Shown: piece after piece, positions 45,601-49,387 of the stretch | How the letters are laid out: every line of letters starts with the position of its first letter | Numbering within the stretch: position 1 is the first letter of the stretch | Origin: Bacteroidaceae bacterium | GTDB lineage: Bacteria > Bacteroidota > Bacteroidia > Bacteroidales > Bacteroidaceae | Assembly (NCBI GenBank): GCA_017547165.1 | Contig: JAFYQK010000008.1 | Coordinates: forward strand, 1 to 49,387 | Length of the DNA stretch: 49,387 nucleotides | Reading direction: 5' to 3' | The notes under the pieces: generated by a model | What the model was told of the DNA's origin: nothing | The model's input: only the letters and a program-made list of their open reading frames with translations | Database searches by the model: none | Translations under genes and position numbers: made by a program

Positions 45601-45862
45601 CAAGTCCCTCAATACAATTCAGTTAAGTTTAGACATGAAGAATGTTCTTAACCTCTTCAGTTCAGAACTTGGCGTAAGCAAGCAAATGAGCACAGAACTC
45701 AACTCTGGCCGTATCTTGAAGTTTGAAGGCACTGACGCACAAGGTTACGCTGTATTCTCTACCCCAGAGAAGATTGATGGCAATACACAGACATGGGTAC
45801 CCAACCACTCAGTAGGTCAATGCTGGAATATTTCTGTTGGTGTAAAATATTTGTTTAACTAA
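42608..45862 (+). CDS. TonB-dependent outer-membrane receptor
   Basis: The 1084-residue protein has a signal peptide (cleavage likely after VSA, near residue 22) and a carboxypeptidase-regulatory-like domain (residues 28-112; TNTDGHFYIQGMRPGGPYEV). A plug domain (about 118-240) contains GVDGRTANFTVDGANFNNNF, followed by a large beta barrel ending in GVKYLFN. The layout resembles the Oar-like/SusC-related receptors of Bacteroidetes, but no SusD partner follows. Instead a BACON-domain lipoprotein gene starts 9 bp downstream, so the two are co-transcribed. The ligand is unknown. No promoter is visible in the 26 bp after the RSH stop, so it may be read through from that gene. Confidence 0.92.
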   Translation: MLKTMRYFWVVTLLFVTTIVSAQVTTSGMSGKLTDDKKEAIIGAYIQAVHQPSGSRYNTVTNTDGHFYIQGMRPGGPYEVNIRYMGFKPKSVKNITLELGETYNLNIIINEDAKDMDELIVVGSKSKFSAEKTGASTNISNEQLKAMPTVNRSITDITRLSPYGGNGMNFAGVDGRTANFTVDGANFNNNFGLSENLPGGGSPISIDAIEELQVVISPFDVRQTNFIGGGVNAITKSGTNTFKGTAYVHHRNENMRGDAVYGQTIAGARDRDRSTTYGATFGGPIIKDKLFFFGNAEYTAAPSVAVRWRPSVDGVASEEKYLSYTTVADMERVKEHTLTKYGYDPGSYTDFPADESNLKILARLDWNITDKHKLALRYNYTKNTAWNGPNASSMDGGERSAYSRTSLYSMVFSNSMYSLNNLVHSASVDLNSRLTNKLSNQFLATFSKLDDVRGSNSSEFPFIDIHDGTNTTTQYMALGYELFTWNNAVHNTVFNIKDDITYYTGKHKIIAGMSYEYQMADNQYMRNGTGYYRYRSVDDFINGAAPEVVCLTYGYDGETSPAARVRFSKLGIYGQEEWTASDKFKLTAGLRLDALFFNNNDLMTNNAIKELDYNGRHIDTGKWPSTQLMVSPRIGFVYDIFGDKSLKMRGGTGLFSGRLPLVFFTNMPTNGGMVQYQAQLSSKNTDMNQFAGGLVKEEGKSYTESLRDKLIGMGYPSTVTPDDGTKPSSISAVDPNFKMPQVWKTSLAFDYTVPTSFPFTLSVEGIYNKTINAATISDWSIMPVEGFARFNGVDCRPIFPSTFRSGTKAFVLENTSQGYGWSANFTMNMRPIKEISLMASYTHTAAKEITGLPGSNAESAFTYVPTVNGPNNIALHNSQYVTPNRVIAMATFHKKNSHFSLVYEGWNGGYNYSFMTANDMNGDGYNYDALYIPTDEQVKNGEFRFVSENDRDRFMAYVHNNSYLSSNQGKYAEAYSVYNPWVHRVDLSYKHDFKFKVGKSLNTIQLSLDMKNVLNLFSSELGVSKQMSTELNSGRILKFEGTDAQGYAVFSTPEKIDGNTQTWVPNHSVGQCWNISVGVKYLFN

Positions 45863-45871
45863 AACAATAAG

Positions 45872-47434
45872 ATGAATACGAATATGAAAATCAAATCTAT
45901 AATCACAGTACTTCTGTCTGCCATATTCTTCATCGGTTGTTCAGAAGAGCAAGTTGCAGGTACATATCCTGACTTTAATATATCTACTTCATACATAAGT
46001 ATCTCTGACGAGGGTGGAAGCACAGAAGTAAAGCTAACAGCCAATGAGGCATGGAAGTTTAGCGAAGAAAAGAATAGCAAAGATGCTTACCTTTACCCTA
46101 TTCCTGCATGGCTGACAATTTCACAAACTGAAGGCGAAGCAGGTATCACTACCCTAACTTTCTCTGCAGAGGCATCTAATGCTGGTCGTGAAGTTGAATT
46201 AAAAATTATTTCTGGAAGCAAAAGCATTTTCATCAAGGTTCGCCAAGGTGAGATGACAGCTTCAGAAGCGACTTGTAAGGAAGTAAACGAGGCACCTGAT
46301 GGCAAGAATTTTGTTGTTTCGGGCACCATCACAAGAATCATGAACACCACCTATGGTAACTGGTACATGACCGATGGTACTGCAGAACTATACATCTATG
46401 GTACACTCGATGCAGCTGGTCAAACCAAGAATTTCACCAGCCTAGGTCTTGAAGTTGGTGATAAGGTAACCATTGAAGGTCCAAAGAGTACTTACAATGG
46501 CTCTGCACAAATGGTAGACGTTACCGTTAAAAAGATCGAGAAGGCCTTGCTTAAAATCGTTACCGATCCCATCGAAATTTCAAAGGAAGGTGGAGAATTT
46601 GAAGTAAAATTAGCAACAAAAGGCAAAGGTGCATACTTCAACATCAGCGAAGAATGTCAGGAATGGGTTTCTTATGAGAATGTTGAATACAAAGAAGGTA
46701 TTGCCACTAAACTCACTCCCAATCCCGCAGATACAATTATCTATACATTCAATGCACTTCCTAACGATGCAAGTGCACGTACAGGTGCAATCAACTTCTT
46801 CGCAAACGAAGGTGAACCAATCGCCTATACCTTTACACAAGCTGGTGGCATTACAGATGTAACCATTGCTGAATTCCTTGCAGCCGAAGTTAACGATGCT
46901 GCTCAGTACCGCATCGTGGGCCATGTGACAGGTTTCAACAAATACAACAACAACTTCTATGTCAAGGACTGGAGTGGCGAGGTATATGCCTACTATGTTG
47001 AGACCCAGGGTATCAAGAACATTGCCATCGGCGACTTCGTGACCCTCGTCGGCAAGCGTGCCGAGTACAACGGCACACCTCAGATGCCAAAGGGTACTTT
47101 GCTCGAAAAGTACACCGCCAGCCCCGAAGTAAGCGTGGCAGAGTTCCTCACCAAGGAGGATAGCAAGGAGGTTTACTACAAGCTCACTGGTACTATCACC
47201 AGCATAGACAACCCAACCTATGGCAACATATACATCACCGATGCCAATGGCGACGAAGTATATGTATATGGTCTTCTTCCCGGTTATGGTGCATCTGGCG
47301 ATGCCAAGAAGGGACTTGTTGATGACAAGGGACTGAAGGAGGGCGACACCATCACCATCGTGGGCAACAAGGCATCTCACAAGGGCTCACCCCAGGTAGG
47401 AAATGCCGTTTATCTGTCACACGAATCTAAATAA
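45872..47434 (+). CDS. Lipoprotein with BACON and OB-fold-like domains
   Basis: The 520-residue protein has a lipoprotein signal (lipobox FFIGC, Cys 23). A second ATG at 45884 is an equal start candidate. The order appears to be BACON-like (about residues 35-127; EGGSTEVKLTANEAW, PAWLTISQTEGEAG), an OB-fold-like strand set (about 130-225; TYGNWYMTDGTAELYIYGTL), a second BACON-like domain (about 230-325), and two more OB-like repeats (about 330-420 and 425-515; VTIAEFLAAEVNDAAQYRIV, SVAEFLTKEDSKEVYYKLTG). It is probably a surface-exposed partner of the TonB receptor upstream, taking the place of a SusD protein. BACON domains are often linked to carbohydrate or mucin binding. Ligand not known. 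Confidence 0.85.
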   Translation: MNTNMKIKSIITVLLSAIFFIGCSEEQVAGTYPDFNISTSYISISDEGGSTEVKLTANEAWKFSEEKNSKDAYLYPIPAWLTISQTEGEAGITTLTFSAEASNAGREVELKIISGSKSIFIKVRQGEMTASEATCKEVNEAPDGKNFVVSGTITRIMNTTYGNWYMTDGTAELYIYGTLDAAGQTKNFTSLGLEVGDKVTIEGPKSTYNGSAQMVDVTVKKIEKALLKIVTDPIEISKEGGEFEVKLATKGKGAYFNISEECQEWVSYENVEYKEGIATKLTPNPADTIIYTFNALPNDASARTGAINFFANEGEPIAYTFTQAGGITDVTIAEFLAAEVNDAAQYRIVGHVTGFNKYNNNFYVKDWSGEVYAYYVETQGIKNIAIGDFVTLVGKRAEYNGTPQMPKGTLLEKYTASPEVSVAEFLTKEDSKEVYYKLTGTITSIDNPTYGNIYITDANGDEVYVYGLLPGYGASGDAKKGLVDDKGLKEGDTITIVGNKASHKGSPQVGNAVYLSHESK

Positions 47435-47473
47435 TTTTTGTGTATGCTAACCCTTTTATAAGGTGCTAAATTT

Positions 47474-47510
47474 AAGGTCGGTTTCCTCGTTTGGAATCCG
47501 ACCTTTTTCT
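47474..47510 (+). terminator. Rho-independent terminator
   Basis: AAGGTCGG (47474-47481) pairs with CCGACCTT (47498-47505), extended inward by TTCC/GGAA, and is followed by a T-run (TTTCTTC). It ends the receptor-lipoprotein transcript. Confidence 0.85.
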
Positions 47511-47613
47511 TCACCTTTATTTTTTGTACAAAATTTTAAACCCAAATTTGCCATAAGCTAATGACTGATTTGGGTTAAACAATAACGGACAAAAGAACTT
47601 TCCGTTTATACCA

Positions 47614-48024
47614 TCACCTATCCCTTTTCCCATACAACATGTGCAAATTTGCCAACTCCTGCCACATGTTCACAATGACAACAATGCCTACACTCATCAG
47701 CATGGCAAGACCTGTAAGTGATATCATGCGACTGTTCTGTTCCAAGAACAGGAAAGGCATGGAGTGTATGCCAAAGGAGAAGGTCGGTTGACCAATGGGA
47801 TTGTCCATAATGTAGACAAGCAGGCCTCCGCTTACTATCACGCCCATTAGGAAGGCTGCTATTATGGCATAACGATAGCGCCTATGTTGCCTGTCCTGCA
47901 TCTGCTTGATGTACTCCACGGCTTGCAGTTTCTTTTCCAGACGATGCATGAAGAGGTCTTCTTGTCCAAGATCGGGTGTATAGCCGTTGAACAGTTCCTG
48001 TAATATATCTTTCTGCTCCATCAT
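47614..48024 (-). CDS. Small membrane protein coupled to the ECF sigma factor
   Basis: The 136-residue protein has a charged N-terminal cytoplasmic part (MMEQKDILQELFNGYTPDLG and LEKKLQAVEYIKQMQDRQHR) and two hydrophobic segments (about residues 51-72 and 98-119). Its start overlaps the sigma factor stop by 4 bp (48021-48024), so the two are translationally coupled. That placement and topology suit an anti-sigma factor, but no zinc-binding His-Cys motif of the classic type is present. I infer, without proof, that it holds the sigma factor at the membrane. Confidence 0.65.
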   Translation of the reverse strand: MMEQKDILQELFNGYTPDLGQEDLFMHRLEKKLQAVEYIKQMQDRQHRRYRYAIIAAFLMGVIVSGGLLVYIMDNPIGQPTFSFGIHSMPFLFLEQNSRMISLTGLAMLMSVGIVVIVNMWQELANLHMLYGKRDR

Positions 48025-48500
48025 TTCTTCAATTTATCTTTCAGGTGTTCGCGTCCTCTGGACAATTGTTTCTTTATCGCATCCTCGCTGCATTCCATTA
48101 TCTTGCTTATCTCACGTACGGAGTATCCCTTTATGTAGAAGAGCAGAATGGAGGTGCGCTCCTTGGGTTGCAGTTCGTTCAAGGTCATGTATAGTTCCTG
48201 GTAACGGAACGTATTGTCTGCCAAGGTTGAAGCATCCGTCAGCGAAGACGCCATCTCCAGCGGCTGGTTGCATCTGCCTGCCTTCTTGTGGTCCAGGAAC
48301 GTACGGTATGCAATCTTGTATAGCCAGGAGGTGAAGTTGCCCTCATCCCGATACCCACTGGAGGAAAGATAGGCCTTGACAAGACTTTCCTGCGCTATGT
48401 CGTCAGCCTCATCGCGGTTACCCAGGCATAGGGCAAGCAGGAATCGCCTCAGGTGCCCCTGCTCGCCACGTATGTGTGCAATGAACTCCTCTCTGTTCAT
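48021..48500 (-). CDS. ECF-type RNA polymerase sigma factor
   Basis: The 159-residue protein has the two domains of an ECF sigma factor. Region 2 spans about residues 10-72, with EADDIAQESLVKAYLSSSGY and NFTSWLYKIAYRTFLDHKK for core binding and -10 recognition. Region 4 (about 105-158) contains LQPKERTSILLFYIKGYSVR and EISKIMECSEDAIKKQLSRG, a helix-turn-helix for the -35-side element. It lies 23 bp downstream of a DUF6249-like membrane protein gene and overlaps a small membrane protein gene at its 3' end. The target genes cannot be inferred. A Bacteroidetes ECF factor with such partners typically answers an envelope signal. Confidence 0.93.
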   Translation of the reverse strand: MNREEFIAHIRGEQGHLRRFLLALCLGNRDEADDIAQESLVKAYLSSSGYRDEGNFTSWLYKIAYRTFLDHKKAGRCNQPLEMASSLTDASTLADNTFRYQELYMTLNELQPKERTSILLFYIKGYSVREISKIMECSEDAIKKQLSRGREHLKDKLKK

Positions 48501-48523
48501 GTTTTTTGCTTTGCAACAGACGG

Positions 48524-48979
48524 TTATTTCTTGTTGGCCTCAACCTCCAGTTCCTTTGCCAGCATCCTCTTGCTAATGAAGAAGACAAGCAGTATGGCCA
48601 GACCTATGAGCATGGTAATGCCACCGCAGAAAAAAGACCTTCCCAAATCTTCTACAGGCATGCCACCTATGAAGTTCATATATAGGGCATATCCCAGAAA
48701 ACCAATACCGATAGCAGATATAACACAGCCCCACATAAGTTTCTTCAGCAATTTCTCCTTCAGAGTCGCACTCTTTGGCGTAATCTTCTGCATCAACTCC
48801 TCCAGGTCAATGTTGGGATTCTTCTCCAAGGCCGCCAGCACTATCCCCGTTCTGTTGTCCGACTCATGTTTCTTGTTCCTCATGTGGAGCCACACCATAG
48901 TGATGGGCATTATTACACAGATGCTGAGAGGGATAAGGATGTCTTCCAACATGCCGCCAATTTCTTCCAATACTTCCAT
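48524..48979 (-). CDS. DUF6249-like membrane protein
   Basis: The 151-residue protein begins MEVLEEIGGMLEDILIPLSI, with a first membrane helix at about residues 14-32. A charged cytoplasmic loop follows (MRNKKHESDNRTGIVLAALE, NPNIDLEELMQKITPKSATL) and two further helices (about 83-104 and 117-137). This arrangement, with the VLAALEKN and helical KEKLLKKLMWG stretches, is what is seen in small Bacteroidetes proteins annotated DUF6249 that sit beside ECF sigma genes. It is the first gene of the three-gene minus-strand locus. Function unknown. Confidence 0.75.
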   Translation of the reverse strand: MEVLEEIGGMLEDILIPLSICVIMPITMVWLHMRNKKHESDNRTGIVLAALEKNPNIDLEELMQKITPKSATLKEKLLKKLMWGCVISAIGIGFLGYALYMNFIGGMPVEDLGRSFFCGGITMLIGLAILLVFFISKRMLAKELEVEANKK

Positions 48980-49178
48980 AATCTTGTTTTGTTGTTATAG
49001 GTTAATGAATCGTTTTTAGAGCCTGCTCATAAATATAACGATACGAATAGGCAAAAGGTGACAGCAGAACACAATAATATTTGTTAATAGACTGCTCTTT
49101 GGCTTCGCGCAACCAACAATAAGAGATGCATCCATCCCGACACGGATGCACAATTCCCATTACCCATAAACTCAAATC

Positions 49179-49207
49179 GGTCATTAGAGTGTTATGCGCT
49201 AATGACC
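49179..49207. other. Hairpin in the gap before the rRNA genes
   Basis: GGTCATTAG (49179-49187) and CTAATGACC (49199-49207) form a perfect 9-bp stem. The right arm belongs to a 24-bp string that recurs in variant form at 47557-47580. The remaining 48980-49178 region has a possible TATATTTA -7 element near 49035 for the DUF6249-like gene and nothing else I can name. Confidence 0.5.
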
Positions 49208-49225
49208 TATCTGGGATAAACACAA

Positions 49226-49262
49226 AAGAGACCTTGTCAGCTTGTTGCTTGCAAGGTCTCTT
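49226..49262 (-). terminator. rRNA operon terminator
   Basis: The arms AAGAGACCTTG (49226-49236) and CAAGGTCTCTT (49252-49262) form an 11-bp stem; on the minus strand the 3' side runs into TTTTGTG. It lies just beyond the 3' end of the 5S gene. Confidence 0.85.
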
Positions 49263-49271
49263 CTTCTTAAA

Positions 49272-49381
<110 letters not shown>

Positions 49382-49387
49382 ATATGG

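Overview
The window looks like chromosomal DNA of a member of the Bacteroidales, most probably Prevotellaceae. Evidence: genes are preceded by the Bacteroidetes -7 box TAnnTTTG instead of Shine-Dalgarno sequences; there is a bifunctional fucokinase/GDP-fucose pyrophosphorylase (Fkp), a TonB-dependent receptor with a carboxypeptidase-regulatory-like N-terminus, a BACON-domain lipoprotein, a glutaminyl-tRNA synthetase, and many cysteine-anchored lipoproteins. Species cannot be set from the sequence alone. No integrase, transposase, CRISPR array or tRNA gene was seen. A 5S rRNA gene on the minus strand closes the right edge, so an rRNA operon continues outside the window.

Layout. 1-0.5 kb: a 78-bp tandem repeat with no gene. 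0.5-1.2 kb: a RelB/DinJ-type antitoxin overlapping a PIN-domain toxin. 1.2-3.5 kb: a DUF5009/HGSNAT-like membrane acyltransferase and a DUF1254/DUF1214-type lipoprotein. 3.9-5.8 kb (minus): an EamA transporter, a rhodanese lipoprotein and a hotdog thioesterase. 6.1-11.8 kb (plus): a small anchored protein, a Dabb protein, a NUDIX hydrolase, a PIF1-like helicase with an HRDC end, and Tex. 12-13.7 kb: an acyl-CoA ligase. 13.8-18.1 kb (minus): rarA, fhs and purT; the last two both consume formate for one-carbon and purine synthesis. 18.3-19.2 kb: a family 2 glycosyltransferase.

19.3-28.6 kb is the least ordinary stretch. A YqiA-like hydrolase sits upstream of a protein whose N-terminal half is a degenerate copy of the same hydrolase fold and whose C-terminal end resembles sigma-70 region 2. 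Next comes an accessory block with two PD-(D/E)XK nuclease-like genes (ENK motif), a broken relative of them, a protein with an LRR-like tail, a Sel1-like repeat protein, and about 1.6 kb of gene remnants with an 18-bp perfect inverted repeat.

28.6-31.6 kb (plus): glnS and a TPR protein, ended by a strong hairpin. 31.7-40.4 kb (minus): fabD, a GH13 amylase-like enzyme, then manC, gmd, fcl and fkp, which together provide both the de novo and the salvage route to GDP-L-fucose for surface glycans. 40.6-47.4 kb (plus): an RSH protein with an intact HD hydrolase domain but a degenerate synthetase domain, a large TonB-dependent receptor and its BACON/OB-fold lipoprotein. 47.6-49.0 kb (minus): a three-gene ECF sigma factor locus, followed by the rRNA terminator and the 5S gene.
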